Positions 54,214-63,863 are shown, counted from the first letter of the stretch. The stretch: 64,000 nt of DNA from Arthrobacter nitroguajacolicus_D (GCF_031455195.1 NZ_JAVDSH010000001.1:620001-684000), one strand, 5' to 3'. The notes: generated by a model not told the origin, from the letters alone. Program-made: numbers and translations.

Positions 54214-55151
54214 TCTTCGTCCTTGCAGTGGATGAGTTGGGTGCCCAGTCCGGTGATGGTGCCTTCCATGACATCGCCATCCTGGAGGAGCCGTCCCCAG
54301 TGCTGGCCGTTCCCTGCGGGGCTGCCTGTAAGGACCAGGTCTCCGGGTCGCAAGGGCATGATCTGCGATGCTTCACTGACAAGCTTGGCGACACCGAAGA
54401 TCATGTCCTGAGTCGATTCGTCCTGCATGGCCTTGCCATTGAGCTTCAACGTGACCTGTACATCCTGCGGGTCTCCGAAGAACTTGGCAGGCACCAGCAG
54501 CGGACCGGTGGGCAGGAAGCCCGGTGCATTCTTGGCGCGGTACCAGTCCGAACCGATGGCGGGCATGTCCTTGCGGAAGACGTACTCGCGCGTGGTGATG
54601 TCGTTGACCATGGTGTACCCAAAGACGTAGTCAAGCGCCTCTTCCGGGGTGACCCGGAACGCTTCCTTACCGATCACAGCAGCGAGTTCAAGTTCCCAGT
54701 CGTGGGATTTGCTGTACCCCGGCAGGGTGAGATCGTCCGTGGCTGAAGCAATCGCCGTCGGGAGGCCGATGAAGAAGTACGGGGTTCCCTGGCCTGCCCG
54801 TTGGTCCATCATTGCAGCGGTTTTCGCGCGCACCTCCTCTGCGTCCTGGCCGGCTTCCCGGTGGGCCACGGCCAGATCGATCACGTGCTTGCGGTAGTTG
54901 GCGCCGGTCTGCAGGACCTGCGCCGGTTCAACCGGGGCAAGGACCTCGACGCCGGACAGCGCCAGAGATGTCTCCTCGCCAACCGTTGCGGCCAGTTGGT
55001 CGAGCTCGCTTTCAGTGGTTGCCCAGTGCTGGATCAGCGAGTTGATGTCACTGTCCAGGGGCAGGACGCGGTCACCGACCAGCAGGCCGACCTTCGCTTT
55101 AGTGTCGCCGGGTTCCTGAAAGCGGATCAGGGAGTATGTTGCGTTGGACAT
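54210..55151 (-). CDS. Fumarylacetoacetate hydrolase-family protein (copy 1)
   Basis: The 313-residue protein shows FAH-fold blocks: TGANYRKHVIDLA, the metal-binding SHDWELELAAVIG, FGYTMVNDITTREYVFR and MPLRPGDLVLTGSPAG. It is a second, distinct FAH-fold enzyme in the same operon as the gene at 49976-50953, consistent with successive steps such as decarboxylation and hydration or hydrolysis of the ring-fission product. It follows the dioxygenase gene by four bases. Confidence 0.87.
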   Translation of the reverse strand: MSNATYSLIRFQEPGDTKAKVGLLVGDRVLPLDSDINSLIQHWATTESELDQLAATVGEETSLALSGVEVLAPVEPAQVLQTGANYRKHVIDLAVAHREAGQDAEEVRAKTAAMMDQRAGQGTPYFFIGLPTAIASATDDLTLPGYSKSHDWELELAAVIGKEAFRVTPEEALDYVFGYTMVNDITTREYVFRKDMPAIGSDWYRAKNAPGFLPTGPLLVPAKFFGDPQDVQVTLKLNGKAMQDESTQDMIFGVAKLVSEASQIMPLRPGDLVLTGSPAGNGQHWGRLLQDGDVMEGTITGLGTQLIHCKDEE

Positions 55152-55155
55152 TGGG

Positions 55156-56175
55156 TTAGCCCCGGCCCTGCTTCGCGTAGGGGTTCAGGAGTGCTTCCTT
55201 CATTTCAGCGGAAGCACCTTCTTCCGTTGCGGTGAAGCCTTCGGCGGGCGGGAAGGACTCGGTCATGGAATGCGGCATGGCACCGTTCTTGTAGAAGTTG
55301 TTGGAGCCTTCCGAGGGCTTCCAGGTGTTGGCTTCCCAGTCCGGCACATAGTTGCGGTAGCCGCCGGAATTGAGCTCGACGCGGAGACCTGAGGGGTCGC
55401 GGAAGTAGAGGAAGTTCTGCTCGCCAACGCCGTGGATGGAGGGTCCGTATTCCATGGGGGTGCCGTTTTCCATCATGACGTCCGCGGTGCGGAGCAGGTC
55501 CTCGGTGGCGTCCACCCAGAAAGCGATGTGGTTGACGCGGCCCGGGCGGCTGGAGGTGTCCGCCACGACGCCGAGGTCGTGGGATTTCTCGTTGGTGGTC
55601 AGGACGGAGAAGACCGTGATGGGAGCTTCGTCCAGGTCCACGAACGCCATGATGCGGAAGCCCAGGGCTTCGTTGTGCCACTTGGCGAATCCACGGACAT
55701 CAGAGCTTGCTACCGTGACGTGGTCCAGGAACCTGGGCGCGGCAGCGTGGCTGCTGCGGCGCTCCGGCCGGTCCGGGTAGGTGGACTCGAAGCCGGGCTC
55801 GGCCACGAACTTCTCCACGTCATAGAACAGGCGCATGTGGTGTCCGTAAGGGCCGGTGAATTCGTAGGCCTTGCCGAAGCCGTGGCCACCGGCAGTCCAG
55901 CTGCCCTGCACGCCGGTTGCTTCAACACGGGCTGCTGCGGCTTCCAGCGCGGACTGGGAATTGGTGCGCCACGCCATCCGACCCAAGGATGCCTCGGGAC
56001 CTTCCGTGATGACCAGGCTGTAACGGTAGTAGTCGCCCCAGCAACGCAGGTACACGTTGCCATCCACGCGGTCGATGATGCGCATACCGAACTTCCCCTC
56101 GTAGAACCGGGCCGAGGCGTCGACGTCCGGAGCGGTGATTTCGAGGTGGGCAAGATGGGAGAGGGGAGTTTCCAC
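55156..56175 (-). CDS. Two-domain extradiol (VOC) ring-cleavage dioxygenase
   Basis: The 339-residue protein has two tandem VOC modules (about 5-120 and 147-275). In the second module His152 (LDHVTVA), His216 (VNHIAFW) and Glu267 (LRVEL) match the 2-His-1-Glu iron site of type I extradiol dioxygenases. The enzyme would cleave a catecholic ring next to one hydroxyl. AAGGAA precedes the GTG at 56175, so the longer frame from 56232 is not used. It is the first gene of the operon and faces the divergent LysR gene. Confidence 0.87.
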   Translation of the reverse strand: METPLSHLAHLEITAPDVDASARFYEGKFGMRIIDRVDGNVYLRCWGDYYRYSLVITEGPEASLGRMAWRTNSQSALEAAAARVEATGVQGSWTAGGHGFGKAYEFTGPYGHHMRLFYDVEKFVAEPGFESTYPDRPERRSSHAAAPRFLDHVTVASSDVRGFAKWHNEALGFRIMAFVDLDEAPITVFSVLTTNEKSHDLGVVADTSSRPGRVNHIAFWVDATEDLLRTADVMMENGTPMEYGPSIHGVGEQNFLYFRDPSGLRVELNSGGYRNYVPDWEANTWKPSEGSNNFYKNGAMPHSMTESFPPAEGFTATEEGASAEMKEALLNPYAKQGRG

Positions 56176-56316
56176 GATGAATTCCTTCTGAAGGCTGATG
56201 ACTGGAACGCTTTTGTTCGCTTCCTGATACAACCATGACTCAGGTCACGTATTTGAAGAAGGGCGAATGCTTGATAGGGACTATTTGTTGAATGGATACA
56301 TCGATAAGATGCTGAG

Positions 56317-57327
56317 ATGAAAAATCTGGATCTCAATCTCCTGCCACAGCTTCAGGTTCTACTTGAACTCCGGAACGTTTCCCGGGCAGCCGATCGGCTC
56401 CAGCTCAGTCAGCCCGCAACCAGCGCCGCGCTGTCCAGACTCCGGCGGCATTTCGACGACGAACTCCTGGTCCGCAATGGCCGCACCCACGACCTCACAC
56501 CCTTCGCCACGTCTCTGGTGCCGCTGATTGACGAAGCCATTCTGCACGTCCAACGAGCTACGCGCGTTCGCTCAGGTTTCGATGCGGCGACGAGTGAACG
56601 TGGATTCGTCATCGCCGCATCTGACTACGCCGCCGCGCTCATCGTCGGACCGTTGCGTGGAATCCTGAAGGAAGAGGCCTCCCACATAACCGTAGACGTG
56701 GTACCCACATCCGGGCTCCAGGGCACTATGGCGGAATACACAAAAATAGACCTCCTCGTGGGCCCAACCGGCTACCGCATGCAAGGAGACTCCAAACAGC
56801 TCTTCCGGGACAACTTTGTGGCGGTCGCGGATGTGAACAATGAAATCCTTCAATCACCTCGCCTGTCACTGCACGACCTTGTAGCCGTTCCACACGCAGT
56901 CGGCTACTTCGGAGAAGGCATCAGCACGCCCGCAGACAAACTATTCGAATCGAGGGGTCTGAGACGCCAAGTAGCCGCCGTCGTTGCCGGGTTTCTTTCC
57001 CTGCCGCTCCTGGTCGAAGGAACAGACCTCTTGGCCCTGGTGCCCCGCATGCTCGCCATAAAAGCTCAACGCGGCGCAAACATCGCGGTGCTCGAATTTT
57101 CGGAAAAACTTGAGGCCTCACTCATCGAGGCCATGTACTGGCATCCGTCGCTGACAGAAGACCCAGCAAATACCTGGCTCCGCTCCGTCGTACAGCGCGC
57201 CTGCTCTCGACTCCATGAACACTTCCCCCCGACAGAATGCCCCGTCCTCGTTTCAGGGGATACCGAAAACGAGGACGCACTATGGCCCAACACAGAGCAG
57301 CCGATTGACGGCCTAGACGGACCATAA
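56317..57327 (+). CDS. LysR-family regulator of the aromatic operon
   Basis: The 336-residue protein starts with an LTTR winged helix-turn-helix (DLNLLPQLQVLLELRNVSRAADRLQLSQPATSAALSRLRRHFDDELLVR) of the NodD/NahR-like subgroup, which typically responds to aromatic inducers. The effector domain follows (about 95-300). It is divergent from the ring-cleavage operon across 141 bases, which is the standard arrangement for an activator of that operon. Confidence 0.9.
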   Translation: MKNLDLNLLPQLQVLLELRNVSRAADRLQLSQPATSAALSRLRRHFDDELLVRNGRTHDLTPFATSLVPLIDEAILHVQRATRVRSGFDAATSERGFVIAASDYAAALIVGPLRGILKEEASHITVDVVPTSGLQGTMAEYTKIDLLVGPTGYRMQGDSKQLFRDNFVAVADVNNEILQSPRLSLHDLVAVPHAVGYFGEGISTPADKLFESRGLRRQVAAVVAGFLSLPLLVEGTDLLALVPRMLAIKAQRGANIAVLEFSEKLEASLIEAMYWHPSLTEDPANTWLRSVVQRACSRLHEHFPPTECPVLVSGDTENEDALWPNTEQPIDGLDGP

Positions 57328-57705
57328 CGGCTAATAGCCGGGATTTGTCTAGAGAGACAGCGTCGCGCCAAGCGTGGCCGGTCAAGGCCTATAGCCCTTA
57401 CGGCGTTGGGCTGGAGGTCTGTTCGACCTGCGGCCCGTCCGTGAAGCCGCCTTAGCTGTTTCAGCTCGTTGCGTAGAGATAGGGTGCCGATTCCGCGTCG
57501 CAAATGTTTTTGGCGCATCTTCAGTTCGATCTCCTTGGGGCTCCCCTTTTTCGTGATCAGTTTCCGGTGCGCATTGTCCTTCTTGAACTCGACAAGCTTC
57601 TTGACATACTCGGATCCGAGCAGCCCAGTCGGCTGGCGAGCAGGGCGGTGATCGTGCCAATCCTAGGCATCGCAGACGGCTGTTAATAATCCACGAGTGT
57701 AAATT
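57328..57705. other. Gap with an unassigned minus-strand frame
   Basis: On the minus strand, about 57645-57420 reads protein-like (QPTGLLGSEYVKKLVEFKK, then GSPKEIELKMRQKHLRRG). The family is not recognised and the frame has no clear start and no defined end. It may be a fragment of an unidentified gene. Confidence 0.3.
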
Positions 57706-58623
57706 TCATCCGCATAAACTTTCGGCCGTCTTACTTCGCATCTCGACGTGTTCCGCGTCTTGAAGGCATTGCAGGAATTCGTCGACGGCAGGAGAAGGGT
57801 TAGCCAAGTGCGCCGCGAAGAGGGACGTCTGGGGGTGCCCCGTGATGCGTTTGGCGACCACGCCCGGCATCTGGAAGCGACTTACGGACTCAGGGAGGAT
57901 CGAGATACCGAGCCCTGCAGCCACGAGTCCGAGGACGGTTTCCTGGTGGATGGACTGCTGGATCACATTCGGGGACAGCCCTGCTCCATCGAACAGCCGA
58001 AGTACCCGTGCTACGAAGCCAGGCATGAGGCGGTACGGGAATAGGATCATTGGCTCGCCTTCAAAGTCCTCTGGTCGAATCTCCGCCCGCGACGACGTCA
58101 ATGGGTGCGCTTCCGGCATGACGGCAACCAGCTCTTCCGTGCTGACGAATTGCAATGTCAGGCCTGGTACCTCACCCGGGTCGCGGACCACACCTAAATC
58201 CAGCTCGCCGTCGAGCAGTTGGTCGAACTGTTCGCCACTGGTGAGCGGTCTCAAGGCCAGTTCGACCCGGGGACGCAGTTCCCTGAAGGCCCTGATCGCT
58301 TCGGGGATGGTGGTGTAGCTTGCGGAACTGACGAATCCCACCCTGATCCGACCACTCAGGCCTGCCGCCACACTGGCAACATCTCCTGCTGCGTCGTCCA
58401 ATTCCATGACCGCCGCTTGGATCCGATTCCTGAACGCCTCCCCGGCCGGAGTCAGAGCGACGCGGCGAGTGGTTCGGTCGAACAACTGGACGCCCAACTC
58501 GGTTTCCAAGCGCCGAATGGCCACGGTCAGCGGAGGCTGGGTCAGGTGCAGGCGTTCGGCTGCCCGGCCGAAGTGAAGTTCGTCCGCGACCACGAGGAAG
58601 TACCGCAGTTGCCTGAGTTCCAT
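57706..58623 (-). CDS. LysR-family regulator
   Basis: The 305-residue protein has the canonical start ELRQLRYFLVVADELHFGRAAERLHLTQPPLTVAIRRLETELG of the CatR/BenM-like subgroup and a standard effector domain. The ATG at 58623 is chosen because it begins this conserved block and has GAAAG upstream; ATGs at 58629 and 58659 are alternatives. It is divergent from the oxidase/carbamoylase operon at 58743 and is its likely regulator. Confidence 0.88.
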   Translation of the reverse strand: MELRQLRYFLVVADELHFGRAAERLHLTQPPLTVAIRRLETELGVQLFDRTTRRVALTPAGEAFRNRIQAAVMELDDAAGDVASVAAGLSGRIRVGFVSSASYTTIPEAIRAFRELRPRVELALRPLTSGEQFDQLLDGELDLGVVRDPGEVPGLTLQFVSTEELVAVMPEAHPLTSSRAEIRPEDFEGEPMILFPYRLMPGFVARVLRLFDGAGLSPNVIQQSIHQETVLGLVAAGLGISILPESVSRFQMPGVVAKRITGHPQTSLFAAHLANPSPAVDEFLQCLQDAEHVEMRSKTAESLCG

Positions 58624-58742
58624 GACCATTCTTTCAATTGACGATAACAATCCTTTCATAAATGATATTGGACGCCGCCCGCCGAGTGGTGAGTAACTGG
58701 GTTCACCGCCGAACCTCGGTCATTCAGCACAGGAGCTCCCCA
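58624..58742. promoter_or_regulatory. Divergent LysR/oxidase promoter region
   Basis: This interval includes an AT-rich stretch (about 58630-58672) unlike the surrounding GC-rich DNA, as expected for promoters and LysR-binding sites. Exact elements cannot be assigned. Confidence 0.4.
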
Positions 58743-59891
58743 ATGGAATCGTTCGAATACGTCGTTGTCGGAGCCGGCCTCGCCGGCGCGGCCACGGCCT
58801 GGCAACTGGCCGCCCGCGGCCACGACGTAGCCCTGCTGGAACGGACCACCCCGGCCAATAACGCCGGAAGCTCCCATGGCTCAGCCCGAATCTTCCGCTA
58901 CGCCTACCCGGACGCTTTCTACACCGGGTTGGTCTTGCAAGCGAAGAACGGCTGGGACGAACTGGCTCGCCTGTCCGGCAAGCAATTCATCACTCCGACC
59001 GGCGCCGTTGACTACGGTGCCGTCCGACAGCCCGAGCGCCTTGCGGCTGCCTTGTCCTCGCATGGGATCGAGCACGAACTCCTGACCGCCACAGAAGCCC
59101 AGGGTCGTTGGGGTCAAATCGCCTTCGATACCGATGTTCTGTGGCACCCAGGTGCCGGTGTCATCGACGCGCACGATTCCGTTGATGCCATGGTGGCGCA
59201 AGCAGTGGCCCATGGTGCGGCACTCCACAACGACTGGGCCGTCGCCTCCGTCAAGGGCGCCGCCGGTGACTACATCCTGACCTCCGAGGATGCCCGTGCG
59301 GTGAAGGCAGCGAACGTGATCGTCGCGGCTGGCGGCTGGCTCCGCCAGCTCCTCGACTCCTTGTCCCTGCCCTCCGGTTACCTTGCGGGCATGCCCCACA
59401 TCGAGGTGCGACAGGAACAGGCCTACCACTTTCCCTACGCCGACCAGTCCTCAAACGAAACTTGGCCCACGTTCATCCACAAGCGTGAGGGCTGGCAGGC
59501 TTACGGTCTTCCGGGCGGCAGCGACGCAAATTTCCGAGGGCAAAAGGTCGCCGAGTACAACGGCGGCAAGATCCTGCCTTCGGCCGCGGACCAGGATGGT
59601 CTGATCGACCCAGTCAACCGCCGTCGTGTCATTGACTACGTGGAAAGATACCTCCCGGGGCTTACGCCCGAACCATACGCCGAGACCACCTGCCTGTTCA
59701 CCAACACCCCCACCGAGGATTTCATCATCGACCGCGCCGACGGCATCACCATCCTCTCCCCCTGCTCCGGGCACGGCGCCAAGTTCGCCCCGCTGATCGG
59801 ACAATTCGCCGCGGACCTCGCCACCGGCATCGGACCGGTCCCCGAACAGTTCCGCCTCGCCGCTCGGGCCATCGCAGCAGGAGCCCGCTAA
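58743..59891 (+). CDS. FAD-dependent oxidase, sarcosine oxidase/N-methyltryptophan oxidase type
   Basis: The 382-residue flavoprotein shows the Rossmann GAGLAGAATAWQLAARG, the GSSHGSARIFRYAYPD motif of monomeric sarcosine oxidases and CLFTNTPTEDFIID. In the latter Cys317 corresponds to the cysteine that covalently holds FAD in this family. It oxidises secondary amines or N-methyl amino acids to imines with H2O2 release. AGGAG precedes the ATG at 58743; the longer frame from 58662 is rejected. Its stop overlaps the following gene's start (TAATG). Confidence 0.88.
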   Translation: MESFEYVVVGAGLAGAATAWQLAARGHDVALLERTTPANNAGSSHGSARIFRYAYPDAFYTGLVLQAKNGWDELARLSGKQFITPTGAVDYGAVRQPERLAAALSSHGIEHELLTATEAQGRWGQIAFDTDVLWHPGAGVIDAHDSVDAMVAQAVAHGAALHNDWAVASVKGAAGDYILTSEDARAVKAANVIVAAGGWLRQLLDSLSLPSGYLAGMPHIEVRQEQAYHFPYADQSSNETWPTFIHKREGWQAYGLPGGSDANFRGQKVAEYNGGKILPSAADQDGLIDPVNRRRVIDYVERYLPGLTPEPYAETTCLFTNTPTEDFIIDRADGITILSPCSGHGAKFAPLIGQFAADLATGIGPVPEQFRLAARAIAAGAR

Positions 59892-61150
59892 TGCCTACTC
59901 AAACCACGGGCAGCCTCACCGCCCAGCCAAGCAAGACGCCGTCAACAGTTACCGGTTTGCTGTCCGACATGTCGACCATTGGCAAGGACGTGGTGCGCGG
60001 CGGCTACACCCGCCCTGTCTACTCCACCGCCGAACTGGAACTGCGCGAATGGTTCATCGACGAGGCCACCCAGCGCGGGCTGAGCGTGGAAGCCGACAGG
60101 AACGGAGCGATCTGGGCCTGGTGGGATACCGCCGAAAAGGACCGGACCAACGCATTAATCACCGGCAGCCACCTCGACTCCGTTCCCGGCGGTGGCCCCT
60201 TCGACGGGCCCCTCGGCATTGCTTCTGCGCTGGTGGCCCTAGACATTCTTAAGAGCCGCGGAACCAACCCCACCCGACCGCTCGCCGTGGTAGTTTTCCC
60301 CGAAGAGGAAGGCTCCCGCTTCGGTGTCGCCTGCCTCGGTTCCCGGCTCATGACCGGGGCCATCGACCCCGACAAGGCCCGTAACCTCCGCGACTCCGGC
60401 GGCAACACCTTCGCTGCCGTCGCCAAGGCCAACGGCTTGGACCCGCGGTTCGTTGGCCGCGACGATCAACTATTGGGCCAGATAGGGCAGTTTGTGGAGC
60501 TGCACGTCGAACAAGGCCGCGGCCTGATCGAACTCGACCAGCCCATCGCCATCGCATCCTCCATCCTCGGTCACGGACGCTGGCGCCTGAGAATTCACGG
60601 ACAAGGCAACCACGCCGGCACCACCCTCATGGCCGCTCGGCGCGACCCAATGGTCGCTGCATCCCGTACTGTCGTGGCCATCCGCGACACAGCCCTACAA
60701 CAAGCCCACGCGCGCGCAACCGTCGGCAGGCTCCAGCCCGTCCCCGGCGGAACCAACGTCATCGCCTCCCGCGTAGACTTCTGGCTCGACGTCCGCCACC
60801 CCGACGACGCCGTAACAGCAGCAGTCGTGCAAAGCATCCACCAGCAAGCACAACGGATCGCCGCCGAAGAAGGCTGCGTCGTAAGCCTCACGGAAGAATC
60901 ACTGTCCCCCACCGTCCATTTCGACACCGGCCTGCTACATCAGCTCCAACAAGCGCTGCCCAACGCGCCCATCTTGGACACCGGCGCCGGGCACGACGCA
61001 GGCATCCTCTCCGCATTCGTCCCCACCGCCATGGTGTTCGTGCGCAACCCCAGCGGCATCTCCCATTCCCCCGAAGAACACGTGCTGGACGAAGACGCCG
61101 AGACCGGGGCGAAGGCCTTGGCCGACGCCCTCGAAACCCTCCTCGCCTGA
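59891..61150 (+). CDS. M20-family amidohydrolase (N-carbamoyl amino acid/hydantoinase type)
   Basis: The 419-residue protein has the dinuclear metal motifs of the allantoate amidohydrolase/N-carbamoyl-L-amino acid hydrolase group: ITGSHLDSVPGGG (His94), FDGPLG (Asp105), FPEEEGSRF and ELHVEQGRGL. The lid domain lies at about 215-330. Substrates are usually N-carbamoyl amino acids, allantoate or ureidoglycolate. It is translationally coupled to the upstream oxidase. Confidence 0.88.
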   Translation: MPTQTTGSLTAQPSKTPSTVTGLLSDMSTIGKDVVRGGYTRPVYSTAELELREWFIDEATQRGLSVEADRNGAIWAWWDTAEKDRTNALITGSHLDSVPGGGPFDGPLGIASALVALDILKSRGTNPTRPLAVVVFPEEEGSRFGVACLGSRLMTGAIDPDKARNLRDSGGNTFAAVAKANGLDPRFVGRDDQLLGQIGQFVELHVEQGRGLIELDQPIAIASSILGHGRWRLRIHGQGNHAGTTLMAARRDPMVAASRTVVAIRDTALQQAHARATVGRLQPVPGGTNVIASRVDFWLDVRHPDDAVTAAVVQSIHQQAQRIAAEEGCVVSLTEESLSPTVHFDTGLLHQLQQALPNAPILDTGAGHDAGILSAFVPTAMVFVRNPSGISHSPEEHVLDEDAETGAKALADALETLLA

Positions 61151-61268
61151 AGCCAGGCATCATCACAAGAAGTAGCACGCCGGAAACATTCGCTGGACGA
61201 ATGGGTGACGGCACCAGCATTTACTCGCAGTTACTAATTTTTGTTCCCCGTCAAGAATCAGGATTCCT

Positions 61269-62402
61269 ATGTCTACTCAAATCAACTTCCGTTACCTCAG
61301 CGAGCCCGACATGATCGAGGCCGGTGTAGCCGACCTCGTCCGTTGCACTGACGTAATGGAAGAAGCCCTCGTTCTCCTGCGTCAGGGTGATTACCGGATG
61401 GCCGGCGAGAACGGCAACTCGCACGGTGCCATGATTACCTTTCCGGCAGCACCCGAGTTCGCAGGCATGCCGAAAGACGGACCCGACCGCCGCTTCATGG
61501 CCATGCCCGCCTACCTCGGTGGACGCTTCGGCACCTCCGGCGTGAAGTGGTATGGCTCCAACACTGAAAACCGCGCAAAGGGCCTCCCCCGCTCGATCCA
61601 CGTGTTCGTGCTGAACGACCGCGACACCGGCGCCCCTTTGTCGATCATGAGCGCCAACCTCCTCAGCGCCTACCGCACCGGCGCCGTCCCCGGCGTCGGC
61701 GTCAAGCACCTGGCAAAAGCGGACGCAAAGGTCGCCGCCGTCGTCGGTCCGGGCGTCATTGCCCGGTCGGTTCTGTCCACCACCTTGGCCCTGCGCCCGT
61801 CGATCGACACCCTCTACGTGAAAGGCCGCAGCACCGGCAGCACCCAGGCGTTTGTTGACTGGGCCCAGGCCACCTTCCCCCAGCTCACCGAAGTCGCTCC
61901 CGCTGTAACCATCGAAGAGGCCATCGCCGAGGCCGACGTCGTCATGGCCACCACCTCCACCGACGCCGCCGGCAGCGTAGCTTTCCCGTACTTCCCGAAG
62001 CATGCCATCAAGCCCGGGGCCCTGCTGCTGCTGCCTGCCGCCGCCCGTTTCGATGACGACTTCCTGCAAGGCGGCGCGCGACTGGTGATCGACGCTGAAG
62101 GCCTCTACCAGGCGTGGCTCGAAGAATACGGCCCCACCGCCTACCAGATCCTCGGCATCCCGGGATCGCACTGGTTCGGGCTCTTGGAAGAAGGCAAGAT
62201 CCCGGCGTCGAAGATCGAAGAGATCGCGGACATCGCGACAGGCAAGCTCCCGGCACGCCGGGACGACGATGAAATCATCCTCTACTCCGTCGGAGGAATG
62301 CCCATCGAGGACGTAGCCTGGGCCACCGACCTCTACCGCACGGCCGAGGATAAGAACATCGGCACTGTCCTGAACCTGTGGGACACCCCTGCTCTCGCCT
62401 AG
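61269..62402 (+). CDS. Ornithine cyclodeaminase/mu-crystallin-family protein (tyramine oxidase subunit B-like)
   Basis: The 377-residue protein has the OCD fold: a substrate domain with MPAYLGGRFGTSGVKWYGSN and a Rossmann domain with AAVVGPGVIARSVLSTTLAL. The length and ends (QINFRYLSEPDMIEAG at the start, DVAWATDLYRTAEDKNIGTVLNLWD at the end) match the group annotated as tyramine oxidase subunit B in Arthrobacter. Typical OCD-family reactions are NAD-dependent deamination or imine reduction, which would fit processing of an imine from the upstream oxidase. It lies 118 bases after the carbamoylase gene. Confidence 0.83.
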   Translation: MSTQINFRYLSEPDMIEAGVADLVRCTDVMEEALVLLRQGDYRMAGENGNSHGAMITFPAAPEFAGMPKDGPDRRFMAMPAYLGGRFGTSGVKWYGSNTENRAKGLPRSIHVFVLNDRDTGAPLSIMSANLLSAYRTGAVPGVGVKHLAKADAKVAAVVGPGVIARSVLSTTLALRPSIDTLYVKGRSTGSTQAFVDWAQATFPQLTEVAPAVTIEEAIAEADVVMATTSTDAAGSVAFPYFPKHAIKPGALLLLPAAARFDDDFLQGGARLVIDAEGLYQAWLEEYGPTAYQILGIPGSHWFGLLEEGKIPASKIEEIADIATGKLPARRDDDEIILYSVGGMPIEDVAWATDLYRTAEDKNIGTVLNLWDTPALA

Positions 62403-62414
62403 AACCAAGACCCG

Positions 62415-62445
62415 CGTGGGGGGCAGAGGTCACCTGCCCCCACGT
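62415..62445 (+). terminator. GC-rich hairpin after the oxidase operon
   Basis: CGTGGGGGGCAG and CTGCCCCCACG form an 11-bp stem around a seven-base loop just after the last stop. There is no T-run, so it may act as an RNA-stabilising or attenuating hairpin instead. Confidence 0.45.
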
Positions 62446-62933
62446 GGACCAACCAGCCGCACCCGAAAATCTGCTTCGTCAAAGGGGTATCCCATGGATT
62501 CGGGAAACGTGGCCTGGCTGCTGTCAGTTCGGTCCTGGTTTGTTTGCATGGAGGCGGTTTCGGACTCCTCGGAACACAGGCCCTCCGCACCGCCGTGACC
62601 CGCACACCGTATCGGGCCCATGCAGTTTCTTCCACTCGCGTACGGTTCGCCATCCAGCAAAACGAAACGAGAGGCTCTGTGGAGAGGCGCAGAAACCCGC
62701 GTCTCCTTGACACTGCATGGAGCTAACAACCGCGTTAACCGTTGAACTGGGTGATCGTGCCCGTCTGAGCGGCGTTTGTAGCGCCCTCATCTTGGCCATG
62801 GTGATGGACGAAGGCGCCATTTGGCTTGGTTGTGGCTCTTGCGGTTCTGGCCTAAACCATAGGGTGGACGGGGCAAGCGTGGCGCCGACGGGTGAACCAA
62901 TCTGTCGGTGCTCCTGAAGTCGGCCCCGCTTTC
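62446..62933. other. Gap before LysR gene
   Basis: No gene, RNA gene or repeat is recognised in these roughly 490 bases between two convergent transcription units. Confidence 0.4.
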
Positions 62934-63857
62934 CTATTCTCGGGCTGAATGGCGCTCCTTCGCATGTGCGCCGAGGAGCGAGATGACCGTCGAAACCTTA
63001 GCACTGCGGGTGCTGGGACGGGTGAGCACTCCCAACCCAAGGGGGGTGACCTGGTCGCTCAGCTCTATGGAGACGACACGTGCGCCATCGGCGGTGAGAT
63101 CAGTTCCCCAGCGCTGATTGAGGATAGAGAAGCCAACTCCTGCGGCCACGAGGGCTCGCACTGAATCAAGACTTGTCGCACGCACTTCCGCGGGCAGAGG
63201 TGCTCCTGCCGAGCGAAAGAGGTCCAGTGACCGGGCGGCCGTGAACGCAGTCTCGTAGTTGACCATCGTGTAAGCGGAAAGTTCTAGAAGACTCACCTGC
63301 TCGCTCGCTCCAATTTCGCTAGCGGGAGCGGCGATGACGTACGGCCAAACGTAGGCCAGGTGATGGAAGTCCAGTTGGTCCGGCAGTGACTGGTCGTATA
63401 CAAGCGCCAGATCCAATTCTCCGTCCAAGACGGCCCGTTGCAGAACGTCTTGGCTGCCCTCTGTGATAGCAAGTCTTGTGTGCGGCGACCCTTCCCGGAG
63501 GTCGGCCATCAGTCGAGGGATGTAAAACGGAGTCAGCGGCAGGTAACATCCGATCCGAACCTCGCCTTCCAACTCGTCCAGCTCTCCTCGGGCGGCGTCC
63601 TGAAGCCCGTGTACGGCCTCGAGGATGTCGCGCGCTCGAATCGAAATCTTCCGTCCAATGGCAGTGAGGCTGACGCCCTTTGAGCGGTGGCGTACTAGTA
63701 GTTCTACACCGAGCCTTCGCTCGAGGTTCCCTAGAGAAATCGAGAGGTTCGACTGGGACGTGTGGAGCATGGCGGCGGCTGTGCTGACGCTTCCGGCGTC
63801 GCCCGCGGCGATCAGCGCTTCAAGCTGGGCAAGTGTAACGTCAGGGCGCGAAGACAT
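62934..63857 (-). CDS. LysR-family regulator
   Basis: The 307-residue protein has an LTTR helix-turn-helix start (TLAQLEALIAAGDAGSVSTAAAMLHTSQSNLSISLGNLERRLGVELLVRH) and an effector domain with the ARDILEAVHGLQDAARGELDELEGEVRIGCY linker-to-domain transition. It faces a divergent gene that begins at about 63966, which it probably controls through the AT-rich intergenic region. Confidence 0.9.
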   Translation of the reverse strand: MSSRPDVTLAQLEALIAAGDAGSVSTAAAMLHTSQSNLSISLGNLERRLGVELLVRHRSKGVSLTAIGRKISIRARDILEAVHGLQDAARGELDELEGEVRIGCYLPLTPFYIPRLMADLREGSPHTRLAITEGSQDVLQRAVLDGELDLALVYDQSLPDQLDFHHLAYVWPYVIAAPASEIGASEQVSLLELSAYTMVNYETAFTAARSLDLFRSAGAPLPAEVRATSLDSVRALVAAGVGFSILNQRWGTDLTADGARVVSIELSDQVTPLGLGVLTRPSTRSAKVSTVISLLGAHAKERHSARE

Positions 63858-63863
63858 ATGCCC

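Noticed and set aside
61251..62408. 385-codon minus-strand frame opposite the cyclodeaminase gene
   Set aside because: It is Gly/Val/Asp-rich, lacks any family feature and mirrors the third-codon GC bias of the real plus-strand gene.
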